A stretch of DNA of 64,000 nucleotides from Sciurus carolinensis. Lineage: Eukaryota; Chordata; Mammalia; Rodentia; Sciuridae. This document shows, piece after piece, positions 23,001 to 32,306 of the stretch. The stretch covers positions 88,717,758-88,781,757 of the forward strand of contig NC_062217.1 in assembly GCF_902686445.1 (NCBI RefSeq). Direction: 5' to 3'. Under the pieces are notes generated by a model. The model was not told where the DNA came from. It worked only from the letters and a program-made list of their open reading frames with translations, and made no database searches. Both the position numbers and the translations under genes were made by a program. Position 1 is the stretch's first letter, and each line of letters starts with the position of its first letter.

Positions 23001-23950
23001 CTTTTATTAAATGCGCTCCATGAAATAAATCTTCCTCTAAGTACCGCTTTCATAGTGTCCCAGAGATTTTGATATGATGTTTCTTTGTTCTCATTTACCT
23101 CTAAGAATTTTTTAATTTCCTTCCTAATATGTTCTGTTATCCATTCATCATATAGTAGCATATTGTTTAATCTCCAGGTGTTGGAGTAGTTTCTGTTTTT
23201 TACTCTTTCATTAATTTGTAACTTCAATCCATTATGATCTGATAGAATACAAGGTAGTGTCTCTATCTTCTTGTATTTGCTGACATTAGCTTTGTGGCAT
23301 AATATATGGTCTATTTTAGAGAAGGATCCATGTGCTGCTGAGAAGAAAGTGTATTCGCTCTTGGTTGGATGGTATATTCTATAAATGTCTGTTAAGTCTA
23401 AATTATTGATTGTGTTATTGAGATCTATGGTTTCTTTGTTCAATTTTTGTTTGGAAGATCTGTCCAGTGGTGAAAGAGGCGTGTTAAAATCACCTAGTAT
23501 TATTGTGTTATGGTCTATTTGGTTTCTAAAATTGAGAAGGATTTGTTTAACATACATGTATGAGCCACTGTTTGGGGCATAGATGTTTATGATTGTTATA
23601 TCTTGCTGATTTATGCTTCCCTTAAGCAGTATGAAATGTCCTTCTTCATCCCTTCTAACTAACATTGGCTTGAAGTCCACATTATCTGAAATGAGGATGG
23701 ATACTCCAGCTTTTTTGCTGAGCCCATGTGCATGGTATGTTTTTCCCCATCCTTTCACCTTTAGTCTATGGGTATCTCTTTCTATGAGGTGAGTCTCTTG
23801 CAGGCAACATATTGTTGGATCTTTCTTTTTAATCCAATCTGCCAGTCTATGTCTTTTGATTGATGAATTCAGGCCATTAACATTCAGGGTTATTATTGAG
23901 ATATGATTTGTATTCCCAGTCATTTGGTTCATATTTAAAATTTTTGACAC
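20098..23950 (-). pseudogene. ORF2: L1-A ORF2: endonuclease/reverse transcriptase, one frameshift
   Basis: ORF2p nicks DNA and reverse-transcribes L1 RNA at the nick. From Met at 23950 the frame is open for 1170 codons. Endonuclease residues are present: NVNGLN (23-28), QET (51-53), GDFN (153-156), SKID (211-214) and SDHN (237-240). RT motifs include SPGPDGF (479-485), [11 protein letters not shown] (607-617), [15 protein letters not shown] (664-678) and the catalytic F-A-D-D (709-712). The frame then breaks in the Cys-rich C-terminus. Compared with L1-F there is one extra base near 20530 (sense ggcagggg versus ggcgggg), after which the final part continues at 20098-20475 in another frame. 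Total is about 1,276 codons. The product would be a C-terminally altered protein, probably inactive. Confidence 0.88.
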
Positions 23951-23981
23951 ATCTTGGTTCCTCCTTTATTTGACAGTTCCT

Positions 23982-24995
23982 TTAGGATAATTCCTCCCTT
24001 TGCTGATTTGCTTCTTTGTTTTTTATCTCTTCCTCATGAAATATTTTGCTGAGAATGTTCTGTAATACTGGCTTTCTTTTTGTAAATTCTTTTAGCTTTT
24101 GTTTATCATGGAATGATCTTATTTCATCGTCAAATTTGAAGGTAAGTTTTGCTGGGTATAAGATTCTTGGTTGGCATCCATTTTCTTTCAGAGCTTGAAA
24201 AATGTTGTTCCAGGCCCTTCTAGCTTTTAGGGTCTGGATTGAAAAATCTGCTGATATCCGTATTGGCTTCCCCCTGAATGTAATTTGGTTCTTTTCTCTC
24301 ACAGCCTTTAAAATTCTGTCTTTATTTTGTATGTTAGGTATTTTCATTATAATGTGCCTTGGTGTGGGTCTGTTGTAATTTTGTGTATTTGGAGTCCTAT
24401 AAGCCTCTTGGACTTGATTTTCCATTTCATTCTTCAGATTTGGGAAATTTTCTGATATTATTTCTTCAAATAGATTGGTCATTCCTTTGGTTTGTTTCTC
24501 TAAGCCTTCCTCAATCCCAATAATTCTCAAATTTGGCCTTTTCATGATATCCCATAGTTCTTGGAGATTCTGTTCATGATTTCTCACCATCTTCTCTGTT
24601 TGTTCAACTTTGTTTTCGAGGTTAAATATTTTGTCTTCAATATCTGAAGTTCTGTCTTCCAGCTGTTCTATCCTACTGGTTATGCTTTCTATGGAGTTCT
24701 TAATTTGGTTTATTGTTTCCTTCATTTCAAGGATTTCTGTTTGGTTTTTTTTCAATATCTCTAACTCTTTATTGAAATGATCTTTTGCTTCCTGAATTTG
24801 TTCTGTTAACTGTCGATTGGTGCGATCGTTCAATGCCTGCATTTGCTCTTTCATCTCATCGTTTGCTTCCCTAATCATTTTAATTATGTACATTCTGAAC
24901 TCCCTTTCTGTCATTTCTTCTGCCATGCTGTCATTGGATTTTATTGATGTAACATCTAGATTTGTTTGGGGCATTTTCTTCCCTTGTTTTCTCAT
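23982..24995 (-). CDS. ORF1: L1-A ORF1: RNA-binding chaperone, intact
   Basis: ORF1p is a trimeric RNA-binding protein that coats L1 RNA in cytoplasmic particles. The frame is intact for 337 codons with ATG at 24995. A long heptad-patterned coiled coil covers about residues 45-150 (EQMQALND... to ...NLENKVEQTEK). An RRM-like domain starts at PNLRIIGIEE (155-163), and a basic C-terminal domain contains RHIIMKIPN, FRGKPIRISADFS and AKLTFKF. The length is typical of mammalian L1 ORF1. It lies 31 bases upstream of ORF2 on the bicistronic transcript. It is the only clearly intact ORF1 in the window; expression is not known. Confidence 0.85.
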   Translation of the reverse strand: MRKQGKKMPQTNLDVTSIKSNDSMAEEMTEREFRMYIIKMIREANDEMKEQMQALNDRTNRQLTEQIQEAKDHFNKELEILKKNQTEILEMKETINQIKNSIESITSRIEQLEDRTSDIEDKIFNLENKVEQTEKMVRNHEQNLQELWDIMKRPNLRIIGIEEGLEKQTKGMTNLFEEIISENFPNLKNEMENQVQEAYRTPNTQNYNRPTPRHIIMKIPNIQNKDRILKAVREKNQITFRGKPIRISADFSIQTLKARRAWNNIFQALKENGCQPRILYPAKLTFKFDDEIRSFHDKQKLKEFTKRKPVLQNILSKIFHEEEIKNKEANQQREELS

Positions 24996-25982
24996 ATTGT
25001 TCAGGGATCAGTAGGTCATTAAGATATTGCAGATTTCCTCTATCAACTTATAATGTCCCTGAAGATTGCTAGTATATCCCCTCTTATCCTTCAGTAGCCT
25101 GAAGTCTTGGAGGAAGTTGATAATGCAGAGCTCCACGAAGAAGCTGCCTCTCTAGGTGTGGTAACCCTCAGGTGGCGTATATTCCCTGCTAGTGGGCGGA
25201 GGTGCCTCCACTTGTTGACCAATGGTCATCCAATGGGGAAGTAGACTGTGAGCTGAGGCAAGGCCTGTTTGTGCCTATGTCTCTGGCTTTACCGTCCCTG
25301 TGGGAAAACCTCCCCCGGCCGGGAAGAGTCACTGGGTGGGGACGTCTCGCTGGTCAGTTGCCCTCCTAGAGGTTCCCCTCAATCTACAACTACCACCTGG
25401 GCTGGGCTGTCTTCTTCTGCAACGATCCCAGGGGCCCGGACCTACGTCCTGGGCCTGGTAGCCTCACCCTTCGCAGGCGAGTCTCCTTAGGCTGCCTCTC
25501 CCAGAGAATCTGCCCGCCGCCCTGGAAACTTCGCTCCGCCCCTAGGCGTGTCTCTGTGCGGCTCTTCCAGCAAGAAGCCACCTAGCTCCTGGGACCCTGC
25601 TCTGCACCAATGGCCTGGCTATGCAGCCCCTCCCCTGAGCCACCACCTGGAGCCCCGTACAATAGCTCCGAGACACAGAGACCCGCCACACACCTCCTCC
25701 TCGGACAGCCGCCCGGTTTCCGACGCAGTCACTAGGAATCCAAACAACTCACTTCGGGTCTCCTCTTCCCGCCAACCACCCGTAGCCCTAGGCAGTCACT
25801 CCAAGTCCAAGTGACCCGCCCTGTTCCTCCTCCTCCTCCTTGGGGTAGCCCCCCAGGTGTTCAGGAACGGTGGCTCCGAGACCAGGTGACTCACCACGCT
25901 CCTCCTCCAGGCAGGCCACCGGTGTTCAGGAGCGGTTGCTTTTAGTCCAATCAGCTCACCACTCGCCTCCTTCTTTTTCTAG
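24996..25982 (-). promoter_or_regulatory. L1-A 5' UTR / internal promoter
   Basis: Nearly 1 kb, much richer in G+C and CpG than the surroundings, with a CpG-dense part at 25250-25960. Near the 5' end two tandem monomer-like units are visible (25854-25917 and 25918-25976), both with ggtgttcaggagcggt-type and actcaccacgctcc-type passages, as in monomer-based rodent L1 promoters. Small ORFs here are not supported as genes. It probably acts as an RNA polymerase II internal promoter. Confidence 0.65.
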
Positions 25983-26900
25983 CTATGTGAAGAATATCAC
26001 TGATATTTGGATGGGGCTTGCTTTGAATCTCTGTATGGCTTTCAGTAGTTTGGCAATGTGAACAGTATTAATTCTGTTAGTTCATGAACCCGTGAGGTCT
26101 TCTTCAATTTCTTTTTTTAATGTTCCATAGTTCTCATTATACCTCCAGGGTTAATGGAGTTCTTTCACTTCCAGGGTTAGATTTATTCTTAGGTAATTTT
26201 TGGAGACTTTTGTGAATGGAATAGTTTTCCTGATTTCTTTCTGCATAGATTCATTGTTGCTATATAGGAAAGCTATTGATTTGTGTATTTTGATTTCATA
26301 ACCTGACACTTTGATGAATTTCTTAGCTCTAGCAGTCTTTTGGTGGAATTATTGGGATCTGTAAAGTATAGGATCATTTTGCAAACAGCAATCATTTGAC
26401 TTATTCCTTTCCAATTATTATCCTTTTTCTTTTCTTGTCCTGACTAATTGCTCTGACTAGAATTTCTAGCACTTTATTTAATAGAAACAGTGAGAGTGGA
26501 CATCCTTGTTTTGTTCCAGATTTTAAAGGAAATGCTTTCAGTGTATGAGGTTGGCTTTGGGTTTTTCACATGTAGCCTTATGATACTGAAGTAGGTTTTT
26601 TTCCATCCCTGATTTCTTCAGTGTTTCATCATGAATGGATTCTAAAATTTATCAAATGTACTATCTGCATCTATGAAGATGACCTAGTAATTTTTTCCAT
26701 AATTCTGCTTATATGATGAATCAAATTTATTAATTTTTATATATTAAACCATCTTGCATCTTTGGGATTAAACAACTTGGTCATGATGTACAATCTTTTA
26801 ATTACCACAAAAAACAGGAATGGTCTAAGATATAATATGGTGGAAATCACTCTTAGCTTTCCTTTTCTTCAGTATAAGTCAGGATGCAATGGGAAATATT
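25983..26900 (-). mobile_element. Old L1 (ORF2 part), right segment
   Basis: Continuation of the old L1 at 19085-19835: tgtgaagaatatcactgatattt, ttctttttttaatgttccatagttctc, gtggacatccttgttttgttcc, ttatcaaatgtactatctgcatct and accatcttgcatctttggg follow L1 ORF2 in reverse order. Many indels and stops. Compared with other L1s, about 165-170 bp between the two segments are absent. Confidence 0.75.
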
Positions 26901-29888
26901 GTCAATTAGAATTTTGTCTGCTCAGACCAGATTAATGCACACCCAGAGTGGGTCTGCAAAGAATTCTGAGGGGAGTTCCTGAAGGTGAGCTTAGGTCTAA
27001 TTAGTTATCAGGTGTTTTATTGGGGAGTATCTGCTCTGGAGGGATTTGATTAACACACTCTTAGGGCCAGGCACATACTAATCTCTGCTCTGAATCTAAA
27101 TCTCAGCAGTTTCCCAGAAATTCTACTCACAGGGCAAGAAAGCCAGTCTTCCACACACTGCTGCCCACAAACACAGCCTTCCCAGCCGTGGACCCTGAGT
27201 GTATTCACACCTTCCTATTCGATTTCCTGACTCAATAAGCTGGTCGCATGAGCCACCAGACTCAAAGAAAAAGCTGAGTTGGACTCCCCTTCATTTATTT
27301 CACTTGAATTCCCCTGGGTACAGTCTTCTCTGTGGCTATTTCATTCATGTTTTTCTAGGTACACCCTAGGCCACACAGTAAATGCTTGCCAGGGCAGTGT
27401 GGCAATGTTTGCTTTGAACTCCCTGGATCTTTTAGCAGGAAACTGCAGGATGGCCTCCTCATGAAGGCTCTGCCTCAGTTCTCTGCTTACCAGTTGAAAA
27501 ACAGCACTCTTCAAATACTGGTTTGCAGTGCAATTTCTAGATTAGCTAAGTCTAGGCTGTTTTTCTGATCTCAGATTCTTCCCTATCAAATCTCTTTATT
27601 GTGTTTCTCTGTGTTATCCCTCCTGTCCATGGTAAAACAGTGCTAGTGCTGCTGCTGAAACCAGCCTGGCTCCAAAGAACTTTCTTCTGTGTTCAGTGCA
27701 CCCTAAAGTCTCTATCTCTAAAACACTCCAACTGTCCAATATTAGGTTTTACTAAAATCCTTCTTTTACCCACCTCATTGTGAAACTACTCCAGCTTCAT
27801 GAATCCTAAGCCACACAGCAACTAGGATGCAGCCTTCCTCTAATACATCTTCTTGAATCACCCCTGCCACATCATTTTCTACTAAAATAATTCCACTGTT
27901 GCAAATTCTATACGGGATGATGGATCAAGGGTGGATAAGACGAGGCTCATGAAACAGGCACAAGAACCTGTTAATAAATCCAGATATTCTGTCCACTGGT
28001 CTTTTCAGAGATCTTGATACAGAGGTTTCACCCATGTTAAAACTCCATTCATGGGTTCTTTTACTCCATGCTTCCCAGGTGGATTTATGTAATGGAGACA
28101 AGAGGTGGAATATATATTTGTCTATACATTTCCTGTAGGAAGGCACTGATTCTAGAATGAGGGTCTTGCCAAGGCCATGAATGAATTCTACCTCCTCTTG
28201 AACATATACTTCAGACTCTTGCAAATGTGTCTTCAGACAATTTTTCAGCAAAATCAGCTCTCTTGCTGCAGGACATGGGAGTCTCTTTCAACATTGCTGA
28301 AGAGGATTCTCATCATTTTACTTTGCTTTTAATGGGTGGCTAATCTAATGATATAGAACTACTTATTTTTCTCTTTATGTTGCATTAATGGGGCTAGTCA
28401 GCAGTCACCAAATTCAAAAGTCCCCATTGCTCTAAAATATCTTCAGTTCATACCTAGTCCAACACCCAACTATCTTTTGAATTTTATCTCCTATTAATTT
28501 CCTGCTCACTCTGCCCCACTAATGCTCTCCCTTTTGCTGTTCCTTATGATCTCTGACTGAAGTGGGTTTTCCCACATATTGCAGGACTTACTTCCTTATC
28601 TCTTTCTAGTCTTTCAAGTAATACCCTTATATTGAGGTGTTTTTGAACTGCCCTAATTTGCCTTTAAGGTGACTGCTGATATTATTGCTCTTATACATAT
28701 ATACATAAATGTATATTATACATAACATATATATTAAATATATGCATATGTAATATGTTAAATGTATTTATATTTCAGTTTCAATGCTATTTAAAATTCC
28801 TTGATATGTTTTCTGTGACCTTCAGAAAATCATGCCTAGGGAATAAATTGGCCAATTATATTATGTGCAACTTGAAACTTACTATGATTTAAACTCAGCT
28901 ATGATGCTTAATTACAGTGCACCAATAAAAAAATTAATTAAAATGTTGCAGCCAGTTTGGAAAAATGTTTGGCATTTCTCACAAACTGATGATGTTGTTA
29001 TCATATGAAAAAAATAGTAGCTGGTCTAAGGGACCCCAGTAGGACAGCACCTAGCTTACCTTAGGAATAAAAGAAAGCACAGTGGAGGAATTAACAGATA
29101 ATTGGGAGAGTCCATTTAAGTGGGAATACACAAACTCTCAGGCTTACAATTTTTTTTGATAACAAAATGGAAACCAAATGTTGGTTTCTTTTCAAAACAT
29201 GCAAAACCAATACAGTGGTTTAAAATCCAATGTATAAATATGTATAAATATTATTAAAGGCTATAATGCTGCTGCACTTCTTCCTTCATCAATGATACTT
29301 GAGCATGATTGCTGTTGAAAACAATTACATAATGCCAGTCTTGAACACTTTTTCCTATAGTTTTGTCATGTTTTACCTTAACATCTTCTATCCTTCATGA
29401 AAGAATTAAAATTTGAACCATCTTTAGTAAACTTGCTCAGTATTCTTAATTAGACATTTTTTCAGACACTAAAGATTATAATATACTCTGCTTATTTGCC
29501 AAAATAAATGAATATATTTTGCCTTTCACAAAAGAAGCAAACAGATGTGCCTCAAAGGAAAGAAAACTTACTCTGCAGTGCCCAAGTTGCTCACCAGCTC
29601 ATTTTGATGTCTTTGTCTCTACCCTTTCTGAATTTTGAGTAATTTCCTCTGTTCTACCCTAAGAGGAAGCCAGAAAGTGGACTGTCTAATCATAACTGTA
29701 CCACATTCAATGCTCAGCAAGCTATATCATTGTCTCCATGTGAATTTCAATAGGGTCTCATGACCATGATGGCCATGATAATAGTTTAGTATACTCCTTT
29801 CTCTTTTAGATTGTGGTGTTTCCTCCTTTATGTAGGAGAATGAGGTAATTTAACATCATCTCTCTCATTATTTTAGTAACTTATAGCA
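26901..29888. other. Non-coding stretch without recognisable gene
   Basis: Contains short open frames only (for example 27925-28251 on the minus strand, no family recognised). About 28690-28770 is a TA-rich, partly palindromic tract, and about 28950-29010 resembles a scrap of an old L1 ORF2 end. No promoter or RNA gene supported. Confidence 0.45.
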
Positions 29889-29894
29889 GCTATA
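29889..29894. repeat. ERV-2 target-site duplication (left), gctata
   Basis: Six bases directly before the 5' LTR, repeated exactly at 33174-33179. A 6-bp duplication is typical of betaretrovirus-like integrases. Confidence 0.85.
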
Positions 29895-30243
29895 TGTGGC
29901 GGGCGAGACCTGGGGCCCAGGGTTACACCACATGCATCCAAGATGGCAACTGGCAGAGAGACAAACGGCGTGCTGAATGCGCCTTGAGAAAAACAGGAAG
30001 CGTTTACCATTGGCTCTATGATAATTAGTTCAGCCGCCTAGCGCATGGACAGATATATCTTACATACTGCTTGAGCTCGTGATCGCTTGACCTTTAATAG
30101 GATTGGATGGACATATCTGATTACAATTGCTTATGCATGAGACTGCTTATATATTGAAGGTGTTATCCGAATAAAGCGGAAGCTGCTTCGTGAACTTCTG
30201 AAGAGTACGTGTCGTTTGTCCCGCTGGTCAGCGGCAAGCAGCA
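29895..30243 (+). mobile_element. ERV-2 5' LTR
   Basis: Begins TGTGGCGGGCG and ends CAAGCAGCA. TATA-like tatata at 30149-30154 and AATAAA at 30170-30175 lie only about 16 bases apart, so the cap site should fall after the polyadenylation signal and R should be very short, as in MMTV-like LTRs. A GT-rich segment (gtgtcgtttgtc) follows the likely cleavage site. The length resembles IAP LTRs. Confidence 0.88.
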
Positions 30244-30245
30244 AG

Positions 30246-30265
30246 TGGTGGCCTGTACAGGGGGT
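30246..30265 (+). other. ERV-2 primer-binding-site region (Lys3-like, degenerate)
   Basis: Two bases after the LTR, tggtggcctgtacaggggg can be aligned to the complement of the tRNA-Lys3 3' end with one inserted base and a few mismatches. Betaretroviruses such as MMTV use tRNA-Lys3. It fits no other common primer better by eye. Confidence 0.4.
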
Positions 30266-30275
30266 GGTGAGCGCT

Positions 30276-30284
30276 CAGGTAAGT
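30276..30284 (+). promoter_or_regulatory. ERV-2 major splice donor CAG/gtaagt
   Basis: A perfect consensus donor in the leader, with GT at 30279, upstream of gag. In retroviruses this donor produces the subgenomic env mRNA. Confidence 0.6.
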
Positions 30285-30364
30285 AATAAAGAAGAAAATT
30301 TTTCACTAGCACAGTCAACTAGCAGGTTTCCCTATTTGAGGAAATGGTTGCCTTAAGGTTTGAA

Positions 30365-30451
30365 CGGAAGGTTCCCCTAGAGAGGGAGCGAAACGGAAGA
30401 TTCCCCTAGTGAGGGAATGTATCGGAAGATTCACCTAGTGAGGGAATGTAA
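30365..30451 (+). repeat. ERV-2 leader tandem repeat, 3 x 29 bp
   Basis: Three head-to-tail units of 29 bases at 30365, 30394 and 30423, each of the form cggaagattcccctagtgag plus ggaatgtat. A degenerate trace of the pattern follows (tgaaaggctgtcccaag). It lies between the splice donor and the gag start, where packaging signals usually reside. Confidence 0.85.
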
Positions 30452-30498
30452 TGAAAGGCTGTCCCAAGCAAGAGACAGCAAAGGATGTCCTGTAGTAA

Positions 30499-31083
30499 AT
30501 GAATATGTGTAAGGTGTTATTTGTGTTACCTTTTCTTGTTTCATTTCTGTTTGTTGTTGTTGTGGCGATATGGACATTAGTTCATTTCTGTCTGACTTCC
30601 AAAAAACCAAAATTTCAAGAACAGTTAAGAGAAGGGAAAAAGATATTAGTAACTGTTAACGAAGAACAATCAAGTCAAGCTTCTAAAAGAGAAAGGAGAT
30701 GTTCAGACTCAGAACAGGGATATAACTCTGAAGAACAGGAGCTATCTGAGACAGAACTAGAAAAGAAGTTCCCTCAGTGGCATTTAACCCCTACCGTGCC
30801 ATGCCCTCCGGCGTATAATCCAGATCACCACTCTTTTCCAAGTTGTAGGGGCGCATGTACTTGCTGCACAGGGATGGCCCCCAGTCAGTCAGCTGATGTA
30901 GAATCTCAATCAGTGTTCCCAATATTCCTGGTATTTGAAGATCAAAACAATCAGAGATATCATCAAATATTAGATATAAAATTAGTAAAACAGTTAAGAG
31001 GCAGTTATGTCCTATGTAGTACAAGTTGCATTTATCATTTCTTTATTAGAGAATGTTGCAAGTCAAAATCTTACTCTGACTGA
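30499..31083 (+). pseudogene. gag: ERV-2 gag N-terminal ORF with hydrophobic leader
   Basis: The ORF is 194 codons from ATG 30499. Residues 5-31 are a strongly hydrophobic helix (VLFVLPFLVSFLFVVVVAIW) followed by KK, a signal-anchor or signal-peptide pattern. Then comes a charged Ser/Glu-rich region (matrix-like), a Pro-rich linker, and the start of capsid (FPIFLVFEDQ, LDIKLVKQLRG). Capsid then continues in another frame from about 31007, so the last 20-25 codons of this ORF are out of register because of an indel near 31010. IAP Gag proteins also carry an ER-targeting N-terminal signal, which supports an IAP-like family. The start is chosen as the first ATG after the leader with a long frame. 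Confidence 0.7.
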
Positions 31084-31642
31084 TTGGGGTAATTTAGCAA
31101 AGGCCTGTTTATCTGGGGGACAATATCTCATGCAGAAGGTGGCTAACCAGGAGTTATGCTCTGATACTGCCCCATGTAATGCAGTTGCGGGCAATCCTCA
31201 ATGGAATCTAAACACGCTGACAGGCCAAGGACCATATGAAGGGCAAGGTAATCAGATTAATTTCCACCCTGGTGTGTATCAACAAATTAACCCTCAACTT
31301 TTAATCTATCATTATATGGATGATATTTTGCTAGCTCATATGGAAAAACCTGTCTTAGAGCAATGTTATAATTCCTTACTAAAGTCACTGGAAAGATGGG
31401 GCTTACATATTACCATTGATAAAGTACAAATGACAGACACCAAAAACTTCCTGGGATCTATCATAAAAGCAACTATGGTTAAACCCATAAAAATTACCGT
31501 TTGGGTGGACAAACTTAGAACTTTAAATGATATTCAAAAACTTTTGGGTGATATTAATTGGATTAGACCTTATCTTCATTTACCCACCTCAAGTTTGAAC
31601 CCCCTGTTTGATATTCTTAAAGGTGATTCTGACCCCCTTTAA
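31007..31642 (+). pseudogene. ERV-2 fused capsid-RT frame
   Basis: 211 codons. The first part is capsid (LTLTDWGNLAKACLSGGQYL, GQGPYEGQGNQINF). At 31287-31291 it passes without a frame break into RT just before the active site (NPQLLIYHYMDDILLAH), then RT thumb (LLGDINWIRPYLHLPT). The join corresponds to ERV-1 positions 1873 and 3798, so nucleocapsid, protease and the RT N-terminus are absent. The frame ends after a 2-base loss at about 31640. A Gag-RT chimera could be translated in part but lacks the RT fingers. Confidence 0.85.
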
Positions 31643-32074
31643 GCGGGTGCTTACCCCTAAGGCTCGAACAGCTCTCAAGCTTGTTGAAACAGCTATGGAA
31701 AAGGTTCATCCTGATCGTATTGACCTAGCTAAGCCTTTATCATTGTCTTGGCCACAAATAAGTCACCCACAGGAGTGTTTTGGCGAAAGGGTCCTATTCT
31801 ATGGGTTCATATGAATTATGCCCCTAACAAGGTCTTATCCTTGTTTACTGAATCTGTGGCAGAATTAATCCTTAAGGCATTAAAAGTATCCTTTTCCACC
31901 TTTGGTATTCAACATGTCACAGGAATTCCCTGTAATCCTACTGGACAAAGCATTATTGAGCGCACCCATTTAACGCTTAAAAACATGCTTCTTAAACAAA
32001 AAGGGGGAATAGGGGCATCATACAGATCCCCAAAAGACAAATTATCTGTTGCCTTGTTCATCTTAAATTTTTAA
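31643..32074 (+). pseudogene. pol: ERV-2 RT connection fused to integrase C-terminal half
   Basis: Frame +0 (31608-31814) carries the RT connection, then the original frame returns at 31748-32074. It reads GPILWVHMNYAPNK, then SFSTFG directly joined to IQHVTGIPCNPTGQS and the integrase Glu region (IIERTHLTLKN). RNase H and the integrase zinc-binding and first two Asp regions are gone. The tail extends past the position of the ERV-1 stop to YRSPKDKLSVALFILNF, the integrase C-terminus. Confidence 0.8.
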
Positions 32075-32306
32075 AATCTCGATTCTGAGGGCCGATCGAC
32101 TGCTGACCCTCATTCAGAGCCTAATAAAAAACATCTACCTCAAGTGCTCTGGAAGGACATTCTATCATGACAATGGAAAGGCCCGGATCCGGTATTAATC
32201 TGGACCCAAGGGTCTGTTTGTGTTTTCCCACAGGATGCACAATCACCAATTTGGGTGCCAGAGAGATTGATCAAGGCCTCAACAGAGACCCCAAAATAGG
32301 AAGAAG

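Larger units (their letters stand above)
19835..25982 (-). mobile_element. L1-A: near full-length young L1
   Basis: Read on the minus strand: a GC-rich 5' UTR (25982-24996), ORF1 (24995-23982), a 31-base spacer, ORF2 (23950-20098, one frameshift), a 3' UTR with a G-rich tract, and a short A-tail at 19835-19849. At about 6.15 kb with 5' UTR, this is the most complete L1 in the window. It sits inside the old L1 at 19085-26900. ORF2 is very similar to L1-F, implying recent activity of the lineage. No target-site duplication is visible, and a piece of the old L1 is missing at the insertion point. Confidence 0.9.

Noticed and set aside
25269..26061. Several 60-90 codon frames in GC-rich DNA, resembling a CpG-island gene
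   Set aside because: The region is the L1-A 5' UTR; frames have no domain and are explained by high G+C.
30365..30451. CRISPR-like array (three regular repeats)
   Set aside because: The units are head-to-tail without spacers and lie in a retroviral leader in a mammalian genome.
30499..30640. Cellular membrane-protein gene starting at 30499
   Set aside because: Downstream residues are capsid and the ORF lies just behind an LTR, PBS region and splice donor, so it is retroviral Gag.
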